Part shown: positions 27,751 to 39,638 of the stretch, piece by piece
How positions within the stretch are numbered: position 1 is the first letter of the stretch
Layout of the letters: each line of letters opens with the position of its first letter
Assembly: GCF_017848645.1 (NCBI RefSeq)
Contig: NZ_JAFEIF010000018.1
Location: 22,772 to 86,771, forward strand
Direction: 5' to 3'
Length of the DNA stretch: 64,000 nt
Source: Limnohabitans sp.
GTDB lineage: Bacteria; Pseudomonadota; Gammaproteobacteria; Burkholderiales; Burkholderiaceae_C
Notes under the pieces: generated by a model
What the model saw: the letters and a program-made list of their open reading frames with translations, nothing else
Database searches by the model: none
Told to the model about the DNA's origin: nothing
Translations under genes and position numbers: made by a program

Positions 27751-28275
27751 TCAGCCAGGCCGTTTGCTGAACACGGCACCACCGAGTTTGAAGCCGGGCT
27801 TGATTTGCCGCTTGGCAAACCAGCCTTGGTTCATCTCCAGCACAAATCGCACGGGTTTGCTGGAGCAGTGCGAGTCATCGCTTTGCGGCTGCATGTCGGC
27901 CAGGTTAACGATGGTGCCATCGTCCTCGACGAAAGCGGCCGTGAGGGGAATCAGGGTGTTGCGCATCCAAAAGCATTGGGTCGACGCTTGCTCGAACACG
28001 AACAGCATGCCCTCGTGCACCGGCATATCCTTGCGCCACATCAGACCGATCTGTCGCTGCTCGGGGGTCTGGGCCAGTTGCACATCCAGGCGGTGCATAC
28101 CGGCCGTCAATGTCGTGCGGGCCAAGCCCATTTGAGGCCCTGGGTTGGACTGGGCCGATGCCAGAGATCCGGCCAGCAGCAGGCTGCAGGCGATACCGAA
28201 CGCTGCGCTGCGCCAGGTCTTATTGCGGGCAGGGCTGCAAAAAGCGCGACATGTCGAAAAGAAGAAGTGGGTCAT
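27751..28275 (-). CDS. Exported DUF192 protein
   Basis: Protein of 174 residues with an N-terminal signal peptide: basic start, hydrophobic SAAFGIACSLLLAGSLASA, then a likely cleavage before QSNPG. The mature part has the DUF192 pattern: LDVQLAQTPEQRQIGLMWRK, GMLFVFEQASTQCFWMRNTL, then IVNLADMQPQSDDSHCSSKP and VRFVLEMNQGWF. The family is widespread and of unknown role. The start at 28275 is chosen because the signal peptide begins there; no strong ribosome-binding site supports it. The product is likely periplasmic. Confidence 0.8.
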   Translation of the reverse strand: MTHFFFSTCRAFCSPARNKTWRSAAFGIACSLLLAGSLASAQSNPGPQMGLARTTLTAGMHRLDVQLAQTPEQRQIGLMWRKDMPVHEGMLFVFEQASTQCFWMRNTLIPLTAAFVEDDGTIVNLADMQPQSDDSHCSSKPVRFVLEMNQGWFAKRQIKPGFKLGGAVFSKRPG

Positions 28276-28482
28276 GGTGAGGGCTGGAATGCAAAGCAGG
28301 CCCCAAGGATAACGCCTGCTGGGGTTGTTGCCGCACTGCGCAAGCCGACTGACTTCAGTCAAGCCAAAGAGCATGCCTGCAGGGGACCTTGACTGGTCGC
28401 GGCAGCGGCAGCCGCAGGGAAGGACATGCCCCGACACAAGACCCCAGGGCCCTAGCCCCCGGGCTTTAAGCCTTAGAGCGCT

Positions 28483-28800
28483 TCAAGGGGCTGCCGTGTC
28501 CGTTTGGCCGGGTGGGTCGCTGTCAGCCCCATTGGCCCGGCCAAGGCTCGTCAAGGCGCTGTCGGTGCCTTGGGTCGAGTCTGCCAATGGCGTTGGCGTG
28601 GCAGCCCAAATATTCGCAGCCATCAGGCCCTTGGCGCCTTGCGTCAGCTCGAAGTTGACGCGCTGGCCTTCCTTGAGGGTTTTGAAGCCCTCCATCTGGA
28701 CAGCCGAAAAATGGGCAAAAGCATCCGCGCCGCCCCCGTCGGGTTGAATGAAACCAAAACCTTTGGCATCGTTGAACCATTTGACCGTACCACTGGGCAT
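28483..28800 (-). CDS. Cold-shock-domain protein with C-terminal tail
   Basis: A CspA-type nucleic-acid-binding domain fills residues 1-67, starting [20 protein letters not shown] with RNP1 (KGFGFI) intact. RNP2 appears as DAFAHFSAV, where the usual phenylalanines of VFVHFS are partly changed. A further 38 residues rich in Thr, Ser, Ala and Asp follow, absent from the ordinary 67-70-residue Csp. RNA chaperone activity is the inferred role. It diverges from clpS across about 160 bases. Confidence 0.88.
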   Translation of the reverse strand: MPSGTVKWFNDAKGFGFIQPDGGGADAFAHFSAVQMEGFKTLKEGQRVNFELTQGAKGLMAANIWAATPTPLADSTQGTDSALTSLGRANGADSDPPGQTDTAAP

Positions 28801-28959
28801 ACGATGTCTCCGTGTTTTTATTGAATGGCTCAGTTTGAGTAATTCAAGGCGAATTTGTCAATGTGAGGTTTTCCCGGGGTGCAGCATTTGTGCCGCATGC
28901 AGCCAAGACTTTTCAGACCCCAAGCTCAAAGGGCTTGAAAGCATCGATAGAATGAAATC

Positions 28960-29319
28960 ATGGCAACGAAAAAACCTTCCAATCCCACGCTGCCGACCGT
29001 GACCCCCCGTGCGCCTGATGGCGGCGATTCGGTGGTCCTCGAAAGACGTGCCCAAAAAATCGAACCGCCCCAGATGTACCAGGTGGCGATGCTCAACGAC
29101 GACTTCACCCCCATGGAGTTCGTGGTGATGGTGATCCAGGAGTTTTTCAGCAAGGACCGCGAGGCGGCCACCCAGATCATGCTCAAGATCCACCTGGACG
29201 GCAAAGGCGTTTGCGGGGTCTATTCCCGCGATGTGGCCGCCACCAAGGTCGATCAGGTGCTGGATGCAGCCAAACAAGCCGGTCACCCGCTGCAATGTGT
29301 CAGTGAACCCATTGAATAA
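28960..29319 (+). CDS. clpS: ATP-dependent Clp protease adaptor ClpS
   Basis: Delivers N-degron substrates to ClpAP. After a disordered N-terminal stretch of about 35 residues, the ClpS domain shows [20 protein letters not shown] (N-end-residue pocket), [19 protein letters not shown] and [13 protein letters not shown]. Its 119 residues are slightly longer than E. coli ClpS because of the N-terminal leader. It lies 60 bases before clpA, the standard pairing. Confidence 0.96.
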   Translation: MATKKPSNPTLPTVTPRAPDGGDSVVLERRAQKIEPPQMYQVAMLNDDFTPMEFVVMVIQEFFSKDREAATQIMLKIHLDGKGVCGVYSRDVAATKVDQVLDAAKQAGHPLQCVSEPIE

Positions 29320-29379
29320 ACCGGTATGCCCCCCACCTCTTATTCGTCTCTTTTACTCAGCAAGGCATAAGGAAATCAC

Positions 29380-31713
<2,334 letters not shown>

Positions 31714-31758
31714 GACCTGCGAGCCCCAAGCCTGGCCCCGGTTTCGAGGGCCAGGTGC

Positions 31759-31785
31759 AAAAAAGGCCCGTGAGGGCCTTTTTTT
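31759..31785. terminator. Bidirectional terminator after clpA
   Basis: An 11-bp stem AAAAAAGGCCC with GGGCCTTTTTT around a GTGA tetraloop. It lies between the convergent clpA and the HerA-like gene. Confidence 0.9.
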
Positions 31786-31807
31786 GTGGTGCACCGAAGC
31801 GGCGCCC

Positions 31808-33337
31808 TTATCTGCGCCGCCCCCCACCCAGCAAGCTGCCCAGCACGCCACGCACGATTTCCCGGCCAATGGCCGAACCCGCAGTGCGTACAGCACTTTT
31901 GACCACCATTTGCGCCACACCGTCGCGCTGTCCACCCCGGGGGCCGGTGCTGCCAAACAGCATGTCGCTCAAGCCGCCCATCAGGCCGCCGCTGGCAGGT
32001 TCGGTTGCAGCCGGTGCCTGGCCCGGCAAGGGGTTGGTGGCGCTGGCTTGGCCGGTCGCCGTGGCCTGGCCCTTGATGCGCTCATAAGCGGACTCACGGT
32101 CCTGGGCTTGTTCGTACACCCCGGCCACCAACGAGCCCTGAACCAGCGCCTGCCGTTGGGCGGCGGTGATGGGGCCCAGCTGGCTGCCCGGGGGCAGCAC
32201 AAACACGCGCTCGGTCTGGCAGGGGCGGCCTTTGGCGTCCAGAAAACTCACCAGGGCCTCGCCCACGGCCAGCTCGGTGATGGCCGCTTCGATGTCCAGG
32301 CCCGCTTTGGGGCGCATGGTTTGCGCGGTGGACTTCACGGCTTTTTGATCGCGCGGGGTGTAGGCGCGCAGGGCGTGTTGCACCCGGTTGCCCAGCTGCC
32401 CCAGCACACTGTCGGGGATGTCCAGTGGGTTTTGCGTGACAAAGTACACCCCCACGCCCTTGGAGCGCACCAGGCGCACGACCAGCTCGATGCGCTCGAC
32501 CAGGACTGCCGGCGCGTCCTTGAACAGCAGGTGCGCCTCGTCGAAAAAGAAGACCAGCTTGGGTTTGACCGGGTCGCCGATTTCGGGCAATACCTCGAAC
32601 AACTCGGACAGCATCCACAGCAAAAAAGTGGCGTAAAGGCGCGGCGAGTTCATGAGCTTGTCGGCCGCCAGGATGTTCACCACCCCCAGACCTTGGGCGT
32701 CGGTCTGCATGAAGTCTTCGATGTTGAGCATGGGCTCACCAAAGAACTGGTCGCCGCCTTGTGTCTCGATTTGCACCAGGCCGCGCTGGATGGCCCCGAT
32801 GCTGGCGGCGCTGATGTTGCCGTACTCGGTGGTGAACTGTTTGGCGTTGTCGCCCACGTACTGCAGCATGGCCCGCAGGTCTTTCATGTCCAGCAGCAGC
32901 AAGCCGTTGTCGTCGGCGATCTTGAACACCAGGTTCAACACCCCGGCTTGCGTGTCGTTCAGGCCCAGCATGCGCGTGAGCAACAAGGGACCCATGTCCG
33001 AGATGGTGGCGCGCACCGGGTGGCCTTGCTCGCCAAACACGTCCCACAAGGTGGTGGGGCAGGCCAGAGGCTCGGGCAGTGACAGTCCACGGTCTTGCAG
33101 CACGGCGGCCAGCTTGTCGCCGATCTTGCCCGCCTGGCTGACCCCGGTCAGATCGCCCTTGACGTCGGCCATGAAGACCGGCACACCGATGCGCGAAAAG
33201 CTCTCGGCCAGAGTTTGCAACGTGACGGTTTTGCCCGTCCCGGTGGCCCCCGTGATCAGGCCGTGGCGGTTGGCGAGACCCGGCAGCAGGTGACACTGCG
33301 CTCGGGCGTTTTGAGCAATCAACATGGGATCAGCCAT
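31808..33337 (-). CDS. HerA-like P-loop ATPase (DUF853/YjgR family)
   Basis: A 509-residue FtsK/HerA-type ATPase. Walker A is GATGTGKTV near residue 30, followed by [15 protein letters not shown]; the Walker B-like [12 protein letters not shown] is near residue 270. The C-terminal 90 residues are Ala/Gly/Gln-rich and end [10 protein letters not shown], as in YjgR-type proteins. The biological role of this family is unknown; it lacks the HAS-barrel and the NurA partner of archaeal HerA. It diverges from yebC across 71 bases. Confidence 0.88.
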   Translation of the reverse strand: MADPMLIAQNARAQCHLLPGLANRHGLITGATGTGKTVTLQTLAESFSRIGVPVFMADVKGDLTGVSQAGKIGDKLAAVLQDRGLSLPEPLACPTTLWDVFGEQGHPVRATISDMGPLLLTRMLGLNDTQAGVLNLVFKIADDNGLLLLDMKDLRAMLQYVGDNAKQFTTEYGNISAASIGAIQRGLVQIETQGGDQFFGEPMLNIEDFMQTDAQGLGVVNILAADKLMNSPRLYATFLLWMLSELFEVLPEIGDPVKPKLVFFFDEAHLLFKDAPAVLVERIELVVRLVRSKGVGVYFVTQNPLDIPDSVLGQLGNRVQHALRAYTPRDQKAVKSTAQTMRPKAGLDIEAAITELAVGEALVSFLDAKGRPCQTERVFVLPPGSQLGPITAAQRQALVQGSLVAGVYEQAQDRESAYERIKGQATATGQASATNPLPGQAPAATEPASGGLMGGLSDMLFGSTGPRGGQRDGVAQMVVKSAVRTAGSAIGREIVRGVLGSLLGGGRRR

Positions 33338-33408
33338 CGAAAATCTCCTCCTCGGAGTGAAAAGTAAAATCCAGCCTCTAGGTTAAATCAACATTCAAGG
33401 AATTCCCG

Positions 33409-34134
33409 ATGGCTGGCCACAGTAAATGGGCAAATATTCAGCACCGCAAAGGCAGGCAAGACGAAAAAAGGCAACGCATTTGGACCCGGGTGGTGCGTGA
33501 AATTATGGTCGCGGCCCGCACGGGCGGTGGCGATGCCAGCGCCAACCCTCGCCTGCGTCTGGCCATCGAAAAGGCCAAGGCGGCCAACATGCCAGCCGAC
33601 ACCATCAAGCGCAACGTGGACAAGGCCACGGGCAACCTGGAAGGCGTGAGCTACGAGGAAATCCGTTACGAAGGCTACGGCATTGGCGGCGCGGCCATCA
33701 TTGTGGACACCATGACCGACAACCGCGTGCGCACCGTGGCCGAAATGCGCCATGCCTTGAGCAAGCACGGCGGCAACCTGGGCACCGAGGGCTCGGTGGC
33801 GTTTCAATTCAAGCACTGCGGTCAACTGATTTTTGCCCCCGGCACTTCGGAGGACCGTGTCATGGAGGTGGCGTTGGAAGCCGGTGCAGAGGACGTGCTC
33901 ACCGACGCAGAAGGCGCGATCGAGGTTTTGACCACACCCGCTGACTTTGAAGCCGTGAAAAACGCGCTGGAGGCCGCCGGTCTGGTGGCCGAGATGGCCG
34001 AAGTCACCTGGCGTGCCGAAAATTCTGTGTCTTTGTCCGGCGATGAAGCGGCCAAAATGCAAAAATTATTGGATATATTGGAAGACTTGGACGATGTGCA
34101 AAACGTTTTCCACAACGCCGAATTTGAAGATTAA
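33409..34134 (+). CDS. yebC: YebC/PmpR family protein
   Basis: The 241-residue protein starts with the family signature [20 protein letters not shown] and contains the three YebC domains without gaps ([50 protein letters not shown]). Members have been described as DNA-binding regulators and, more recently, as translation factors aiding proline-rich stretches. It is followed nine bases later by purD and was probably co-transcribed with it. Confidence 0.95.
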   Translation: MAGHSKWANIQHRKGRQDEKRQRIWTRVVREIMVAARTGGGDASANPRLRLAIEKAKAANMPADTIKRNVDKATGNLEGVSYEEIRYEGYGIGGAAIIVDTMTDNRVRTVAEMRHALSKHGGNLGTEGSVAFQFKHCGQLIFAPGTSEDRVMEVALEAGAEDVLTDAEGAIEVLTTPADFEAVKNALEAAGLVAEMAEVTWRAENSVSLSGDEAAKMQKLLDILEDLDDVQNVFHNAEFED

Positions 34135-34143
34135 GGAAGTTGG

Positions 34144-35424
34144 ATGAAAGTATTGGTCGTTGGCAGTGGTGGTCGTGAGCACGCCATGGCGTGGAAACTG
34201 GCGCAGTCGCCCAAAGTGCAGCAGGTCTATGTGGCACCGGGCAACGGTGGCACGGCCAAAGATAAAAACCTGGTCAATGTGCCGATCACAGATTTGGCGC
34301 TGCTGCGCCAGTGGGCCTTGGACAACGGCATTGGCCTGACCTTGGTGGGCCCCGAAGCCCCCTTGGCGGCGGGCATCGTGGACGATTTTCGGGCGCATGG
34401 TCTGCGCATTTTTGGCCCCACGCAGGCAGCAGCCCAGTTGGAAAGTTCCAAGGCTTTTTCCAAGGCCTTCATGCAGCGCCATGGTATCCCCACGGCCGCA
34501 TTCGAGACCTTCACCGATGCCGCCTTGGCGCACGCTTACGTGGACCGCCAAGGCGCCCCCATCGTGGTCAAGGCCGACGGCCTGGCGGCGGGCAAAGGCG
34601 TGGTGGTGGCGATGACGCTGGCCGAGGCGCATGAGGCGATTGACTTCATGCTGCTGGACAACACCCTGGGTGTGGCCCACAACGCTGGCGGCGCTCGGGT
34701 GGTGATCGAGGAGTTTTTGCAAGGCGAAGAAGCCAGCTTCATGGTGCTGTGCGATGGCAAAAACGTGGTGGCTCTGGCCACCAGCCAGGACCACAAACGC
34801 CTGCAAGACGGCGACGTGGGCCCGAACACCGGCGGCATGGGCGCTTATTCGCCTGCACCTGTGGTCACGGCCGAGGTGCACGCCCGCGCCATGCGCGAAG
34901 TCATCTTGCCGACCATTCGCGGCATGGACAAAGACGGCATCAACTACACCGGGTTTTTGTACGCGGGCCTGATGATCGATCCGCAAGGCCGCATCAAGAC
35001 CCTGGAATTCAACTGCCGCATGGGTGACCCCGAGACCCAGCCCATCTTGATGCGCCTGAAGTCGGACTTTTTGGAGGTTTTGCTGGCCGCAACGTCAGAA
35101 GGTCTGGGGCAATTGGACATGGAATGGGACCGCCGTGTCGCGCTGGGTGTGGTCATGGCCGCGGCCGGTTACCCGCTCAACCCGCGCAAGGGCGATGCCA
35201 TCACCGGCCTGCCCAAGGACCAAGAGGATGCCATGGTGTTCCATGCGGGCACCACCGAGAAAGAGGGCCAAATCCTGACTTCGGGGGGGCGTGTGCTGTG
35301 CGTCACGGCGCTGGCCGATTCGGTCAAGCAGGCACAGCAAAAAGCCTACCAAACGGCCACTCCCATTGCCTTTGATGGCATGCAGATGCGCCAGGACATC
35401 GGCTACCGCGCCATCAGAAACTGA
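34144..35424 (+). CDS. purD: Phosphoribosylamine-glycine ligase
   Basis: GAR synthetase of purine synthesis, joining glycine to phosphoribosylamine with ATP. The protein begins MKVLVVGSGGREHAMAWKL, has the ATP-grasp domain (VVKADGLAAGKGVVVA near 140) and the signature NCRMGDPETQ near 290. Its 426 residues are standard. It sits between yebC and an acyltransferase gene that starts 17 bases after its stop. Confidence 0.97.
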   Translation: MKVLVVGSGGREHAMAWKLAQSPKVQQVYVAPGNGGTAKDKNLVNVPITDLALLRQWALDNGIGLTLVGPEAPLAAGIVDDFRAHGLRIFGPTQAAAQLESSKAFSKAFMQRHGIPTAAFETFTDAALAHAYVDRQGAPIVVKADGLAAGKGVVVAMTLAEAHEAIDFMLLDNTLGVAHNAGGARVVIEEFLQGEEASFMVLCDGKNVVALATSQDHKRLQDGDVGPNTGGMGAYSPAPVVTAEVHARAMREVILPTIRGMDKDGINYTGFLYAGLMIDPQGRIKTLEFNCRMGDPETQPILMRLKSDFLEVLLAATSEGLGQLDMEWDRRVALGVVMAAAGYPLNPRKGDAITGLPKDQEDAMVFHAGTTEKEGQILTSGGRVLCVTALADSVKQAQQKAYQTATPIAFDGMQMRQDIGYRAIRN

Positions 35425-35440
35425 AGCACCAACGCCCCTC

Positions 35441-36082
35441 ATGAGCCCTTTGACCCGCCATCCTGTGACCTTCCAAGGCTCCCGTCTGGCGCGTTGGACT
35501 TTAAAAATGCTCGGTTGGCGCCTGGACTTTGAGGGCTTTCCTGCCCGCCAAGGTGTGGCGATCGTTTACCCGCACACCAGCAACTGGGATTTCCCCATCG
35601 GCATGTTGGCCAAATGGGCGCTGGGCGTTCCGGCGCGCTTTTGGGGCAAGGACTCGCTGTTCAAGCTTCCGGTGATCGGTGCCTGGATGCGCTGGGTGGG
35701 CGGCATCCCGATTGACCGCAGCTCATCTCGCGGCGTGGTCGGGCAAATGGTGCATGTGTTCGATCAGTACAAACAAAACGACCAATTGCTTTGGTTGGGC
35801 CTGGCCCCAGAGGGCACGCGCAGCTTCACGCCGGGTTGGCGCAGCGGTTTTTACCAACTGGCCTTGGGCGCGCAAGTGCCCCTGGCGCTCGTCAAGCTCG
35901 ACTGGGGTCAGCGCCGCTTCAGCGTGGTGGACTTTTACGATCTGACGGGCCAGGTCGAGCGCGATTACGCCCACATGGCCCAGGTCTTTGAGGGTGTCAA
36001 AGGCTTCCACGAACACCAGATGGGCCCCATACTCCCCTGGAGCCCTGGCCAAGCGGACGAATCTGCCCGCCTGAAACGATGA
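35441..36082 (+). CDS. Lysophospholipid acyltransferase-like (PlsC family)
   Basis: A 213-residue member of the PlsC-type acyltransferases. The catalytic HX4D motif is PHTSNWDFP near residue 37. PIDRSSSRG (motif III-like) and APEGTRS (motif IV-like) follow. The substrate is unknown; it is shorter than PlsC proper and lacks an obvious long membrane anchor, though residues 45-60 are moderately hydrophobic. The ATG at 35441 was chosen because the frame upstream overlaps purD. Possibly transcribed with purD. Confidence 0.85.
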   Translation: MSPLTRHPVTFQGSRLARWTLKMLGWRLDFEGFPARQGVAIVYPHTSNWDFPIGMLAKWALGVPARFWGKDSLFKLPVIGAWMRWVGGIPIDRSSSRGVVGQMVHVFDQYKQNDQLLWLGLAPEGTRSFTPGWRSGFYQLALGAQVPLALVKLDWGQRRFSVVDFYDLTGQVERDYAHMAQVFEGVKGFHEHQMGPILPWSPGQADESARLKR

Positions 36083-36117
36083 AGATTTTCTGAACCTATT
36101 TAACGTCCCAATCCACC

Positions 36118-37038
36118 ATGAGCACCCCTTTTGAACTCGGCACCGTCAAAAACTACCTGGTCGGCTTGCAGTCCCGCATCACCGGGGCGCTGACCGACCT
36201 GGATGGCACCCCTTTTCTGACCGATGCCTGGCAAAAAGACCCGGGTGAAAAACTCCAGGGCAATGGCATCACCCAGATTCTGGAAGGCGGGCCCATTTTT
36301 GAACGCGCTGGCTGCGGCTTTTCGCACGTCACGGGCCCGCAGTTACCGCCCTCGGCCACCCAGCACCGCCCAGAGTTGGCCGGCTCGGCCTTTGAGGCGA
36401 TGGGCGTGTCCTTGGTGTTCCACCCGCGCAACCCCTATGTGCCCACGGTGCACATGAACGTGCGCATGATCGCGGCCAAGCCCGAGGGCAGGGCGCCCGT
36501 GGCCTGGTTTGGTGGCGGCATGGACCTGACCCCTTATTACGGCTTTGACGAAGACGCGGTGCATTTTCACCAGACCTGCAAAGACGCCTTGACGCCGTTT
36601 GGCGAGGCCTTGCACCCGCGTTTCAAAACCTGGTGCGACGATTATTTTTGCAACAAACACCGCCGTGAGCAGCGCGGCGTGGGCGGCATTTTCTTCGACG
36701 ACTTTTCCGAGCTGGGCATGGACCAGAGCTTTGCCATGCTGCAAAGCGTGGCCGATTCACTGCTGACGGCCTACATGCCCATCGTGATGCGCCGCAAGGA
36801 CACGCCTTATGGCGAGCGCGAACGTGACTTTCAGCTCTACCGCCGTGGCCGCTATGTCGAGTTCAACCTCGTCTGGGACCGGGGCACGCATTTTGGTTTG
36901 CAGTCCGGTGGCCGTACAGAATCGATCCTGCTGTCCATGCCGCCCGAGGTGCGCTGGTCGTACCAGCGCCAGGACGAGGCAGGCTCGCCGGAGGAGCGCT
37001 TGCTCAGCCACTTTCTGGTGCCCAAGGACTGGGTTTGA
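36118..37038 (+). CDS. hemF: Coproporphyrinogen III oxidase, oxygen-dependent
   Basis: Oxidative decarboxylation of coproporphyrinogen III to protoporphyrinogen IX in haem synthesis, using O2. Conserved stretches: [13 protein letters not shown] near 63, [16 protein letters not shown] near 102, [20 protein letters not shown] near 130, and [20 protein letters not shown] near 265. It has 306 residues. Its end overlaps the nadD TTG start by four bases. Dependence on O2 fits an aerobic organism. Confidence 0.97.
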   Translation: MSTPFELGTVKNYLVGLQSRITGALTDLDGTPFLTDAWQKDPGEKLQGNGITQILEGGPIFERAGCGFSHVTGPQLPPSATQHRPELAGSAFEAMGVSLVFHPRNPYVPTVHMNVRMIAAKPEGRAPVAWFGGGMDLTPYYGFDEDAVHFHQTCKDALTPFGEALHPRFKTWCDDYFCNKHRREQRGVGGIFFDDFSELGMDQSFAMLQSVADSLLTAYMPIVMRRKDTPYGERERDFQLYRRGRYVEFNLVWDRGTHFGLQSGGRTESILLSMPPEVRWSYQRQDEAGSPEERLLSHFLVPKDWV

Positions 37039-37694
37039 AGCTGCCATCTTCCGTGCAAAACGACCCAGCCCATGTGCAGCGCCTGGGCGTTTTTGGCGGA
37101 GCGTTCGATCCGCCGCATCGGGCCCACGTGGCCTTGGTCGAAGCGGCCATCACCCAGCTGCAGCTCGACCAGGTGCGTGTGCTGCCCACGGGCCAAGCCT
37201 GGCACAAACCGCGCAACCTGAGCGATGCCGAGCACCGCCTGGCCATGACGCGTTTGGCCTTTGCGCCTGTGCCGCAAGTGGTGGTGGACGAGCGGGAAAT
37301 TCAGCGCACCGGACCCACCTACACGGTGGACACCCTGCGCGAGTTGCAGACCGAATACCCCCAGGCGCAACTGTATTTGCTGCTGGGCGACGACCAGCGG
37401 CGCGCCTTGCCCGCCTGGCACCAAATCGGCGAAATTGGGCGCATCGCTATAATCTGCGCCGCAGGTCGTGATATGGCCGTGCGTGCCTGGAACGAAGAAT
37501 CAGGCACTGCACCCACCAACCCACCCCTTTCTGACACGCTGCAAGCGCGCATTCGCACTCTGGACATGCCGCTGATGCCTCACAGTGCCACGGACATCCG
37601 TGTGCTGGCGGCCACAGAGCAGGCCCTGACGGGCTTGGTATCCCCCGCTGTTGAGCGCTATATTCACGAACACCACCTTTACAGGCTCCATTGA
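37035..37694 (+). CDS. nadD: Nicotinate-nucleotide adenylyltransferase
   Basis: Adds AMP to nicotinate mononucleotide in NAD synthesis. The nucleotidyltransferase motif [11 protein letters not shown] is at residues 21-31 and the C-terminal HSATDIR replaces the common ISSTxIR. The start is taken as TTG at 37035, overlapping the hemF stop, with AAGGA six bases before it. GTG codons at 37053 and 37074 are alternatives, which would shorten the N-terminal extension. The stop overlaps the rsfS ATG. Confidence 0.92.
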   Translation: MKLPSSVQNDPAHVQRLGVFGGAFDPPHRAHVALVEAAITQLQLDQVRVLPTGQAWHKPRNLSDAEHRLAMTRLAFAPVPQVVVDEREIQRTGPTYTVDTLRELQTEYPQAQLYLLLGDDQRRALPAWHQIGEIGRIAIICAAGRDMAVRAWNEESGTAPTNPPLSDTLQARIRTLDMPLMPHSATDIRVLAATEQALTGLVSPAVERYIHEHHLYRLH

Positions 37695-38485
37695 TGACCG
37701 AAAACGCCGCCAAAAAAGACATCCAGAAACTCCAGCGTGCCATTGTGGACGCTTTGGAGGACGTCAAGGCCCAAGAAATCCAGGTGTTTGACACCGAACA
37801 CCTGTCCTCGCTGTTTGAGCGGGTCATCATCGCTTCGGGCACCTCGAACCGTCAAACCAAAGCGCTGGCTGCCAGCGTGCGTGACAAAGTGCGAAACGCA
37901 GGTTTTGGCAAACCCCGCATCGAGGGCGAAGACAACGGCGAATGGATCATTGTGGATTGCGGCCAGGCCGTGGTGCACGTCATGCAGCCCACCATCCGCA
38001 CCTATTACAACCTCGAAGAAATCTGGGGCGGCACGCCTGTTCGCTTGAAGTTCGGTGCGCCCAAGCCCGCAGCGACGGCCGAAGTCAAGGGCCACATCCA
38101 GAATTCGGTGGCGAAAAAAGCCACCGGCAAAGCAGTGGCCAAATCCACCGCTGCCAAAACACCTGCTGCCATGAAGTCGGCCGCCAAACCCGCTGCCAAA
38201 TCTGCAGCCAAGGCCAAACCCGCCTTGAAGGCACCGGCCAAATCCGCCAAACCAGCGGCCAAGGCACCTGCGAAAACTGCGGCCAAAACCGCCGCCTCCA
38301 AAACAGCGGCCAAGTCGCCGACGAAATCCAGCAGCCCCACCAGCAAGCCCACGGTGAAGACAGTGGGCAAGCCCACGGCCAAGCCTGCCGCCAAAGCGGC
38401 GGCCAAGTCGTCGGCCAAACCCGCAGCCAAAAAGGCCCCGGCGCGCAAGGCTGTGCAAGCGACCACCCGCCGCAAAGCCGATTGA
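37694..38485 (+). CDS. rsfS: Ribosome silencing factor RsfS with long Lys/Ala/Pro-rich tail
   Basis: RsfS binds uL14 and blocks subunit joining when nutrients run low. Residues 1-122 are the complete domain (LQRAIVDALEDVKAQEI, IASGTSNRQTKALA, EWIIVDCGQAVVHVM, TYYNLEEIWGG). Most family members stop soon after. Here about 140 more residues follow, made of Ala, Lys, Pro, Ser and Thr in AAKPAAK-like repeats resembling histone H1. The tail is in frame, with codon use like the rest. The ATG at 37694 overlaps the nadD stop (TGATGA); rlmH begins six bases after the stop. Confidence 0.93.
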   Translation: MTENAAKKDIQKLQRAIVDALEDVKAQEIQVFDTEHLSSLFERVIIASGTSNRQTKALAASVRDKVRNAGFGKPRIEGEDNGEWIIVDCGQAVVHVMQPTIRTYYNLEEIWGGTPVRLKFGAPKPAATAEVKGHIQNSVAKKATGKAVAKSTAAKTPAAMKSAAKPAAKSAAKAKPALKAPAKSAKPAAKAPAKTAAKTAASKTAAKSPTKSSSPTSKPTVKTVGKPTAKPAAKAAAKSSAKPAAKKAPARKAVQATTRRKAD

Positions 38486-38491
38486 TCCTGC

Positions 38492-38959
38492 ATGAAGCTG
38501 CTGATCGTTGCGGTCGGCCTGCGCGTGCCCGATTGGGCGCAGACCGCTTGGGACGACTACGCCAAACGTTTTCCGCCTGAGCTCAAGGTCGAGCTCAAGG
38601 CCGTGAAAACCGAGCCCCGGGGCTCCAAAACCCTGCCCAACCTCTACGCGGCTGAGCGCCAGCGCATCGAAGCGGCTATCCCCCGCGGCACCCGCATCGT
38701 GGTGCTCGACGAGCGCGGCAGTAACTTGACCACCCAAGCCTTGGCCACCCGCTTGACCAGCTGGCAACTCGGCGGTGACGATGTGGCTTTGGTCATTGGC
38801 GGCCCAGACGGGCTGGAGCCGGAGTTCCGGCATGCCGCGCACGAGCGCATCCGCTTGTCTGACCTGACCTTGCCCCACGCCATGGCCCGAGTTCTGTTGA
38901 TCGAGCAGCTCTACCGCGCCTGGTCCATCAACGCCAACCACCCCTACCACCGCGAATGA
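38492..38959 (+). CDS. rlmH: 23S rRNA pseudouridine-1915 N3-methyltransferase RlmH
   Basis: SPOUT-fold methyltransferase acting on helix 69 of 23S rRNA in the assembled 70S ribosome. The 155 residues start [17 protein letters not shown]. The knotted SAM site is visible as [24 protein letters not shown] [15 protein letters not shown] and [20 protein letters not shown]. The C-terminus HPYHRE is the family ending. It pairs with rsfS as in most proteobacteria, and its last four bases overlap the maf gene. Confidence 0.97.
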   Translation: MKLLIVAVGLRVPDWAQTAWDDYAKRFPPELKVELKAVKTEPRGSKTLPNLYAAERQRIEAAIPRGTRIVVLDERGSNLTTQALATRLTSWQLGGDDVALVIGGPDGLEPEFRHAAHERIRLSDLTLPHAMARVLLIEQLYRAWSINANHPYHRE

Positions 38960-39558
38960 GCGACTTCATCTACCTCGCCTCCCAAAGCCCCCGGCGCAGT
39001 CAGCTGCTCGACCAAATCGGGGTGGCCCACCAGCTGCTTTTGGCCGGGCCAGACGAAGACGCCGAGTCTTTGGAAGACGTGCGCGGCGCGGAAGCGCCTG
39101 CACGGTATGTGGCGCGTGTCACGGGGCTCAAACTCGACGCCGCCGTGCAGCGCATGAAGCGCCAGGGCCTGCCTGCCGCGCCCGTGCTCTGTGCCGACAC
39201 CACCGTGTGCCTGGGGCGGGAAATTTTGGGCAAACCGGTGGATGAAGACGATGCCGTGCGCATCCTGAAAATGCTCTCTGGCCAGACCCACCGCGTGTTG
39301 ACGGCCGTTGCCGCACAAAAAGGGCACCAACGGGTGGCGACGGTGTCCCAATCGTGGGTGCGCTTCGCGCCCATGACCGCGGCGCAAATCCGTGCCTATG
39401 TGGCCACGGGAGAGCCCATGGGCAAAGCTGGAGCCTACGGGGTGCAGGGCAAGGCGGCTGCCCATATTGAGCAGATTCGGGGCAGTTATTCAGGCATCAT
39501 GGGTTTGCCGCTGTTCGAGACCGCTGCTTTGCTGCGATCTTTGGGCGTGCGCTGTTGA
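38956..39558 (+). CDS. maf: Maf-type nucleotide pyrophosphatase (YhdE-like, dTTP/UTP)
   Basis: Hydrolyses unwanted or modified nucleoside triphosphates. Signature [18 protein letters not shown] near residue 5, then [32 protein letters not shown] and [12 protein letters not shown]. The last stretch and the SPRR and SGQTH motifs favour the YhdE-like (dTTP/UTP) class over YceF (7-methyl-GTP). It has 200 residues. The start overlaps rlmH by four bases and the stop precedes rng by about 80 bases; in E. coli yhdE also neighbours rng. Confidence 0.93.
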   Translation: MSDFIYLASQSPRRSQLLDQIGVAHQLLLAGPDEDAESLEDVRGAEAPARYVARVTGLKLDAAVQRMKRQGLPAAPVLCADTTVCLGREILGKPVDEDDAVRILKMLSGQTHRVLTAVAAQKGHQRVATVSQSWVRFAPMTAAQIRAYVATGEPMGKAGAYGVQGKAAAHIEQIRGSYSGIMGLPLFETAALLRSLGVRC

Positions 39559-39638
39559 GTGTTCGCGAAAGCCATAGCGCTGACGGCACTGCATTTTTAT
39601 ACGAGTTGTTTTCACATTCCCCCCAGCTGATGCCCACC

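Noticed and set aside
37448..37453. TATAAT inside nadD as promoter for rsfS
   Set aside because: No acceptable -35 at 16-18 bases; retained only as a possibility to test.
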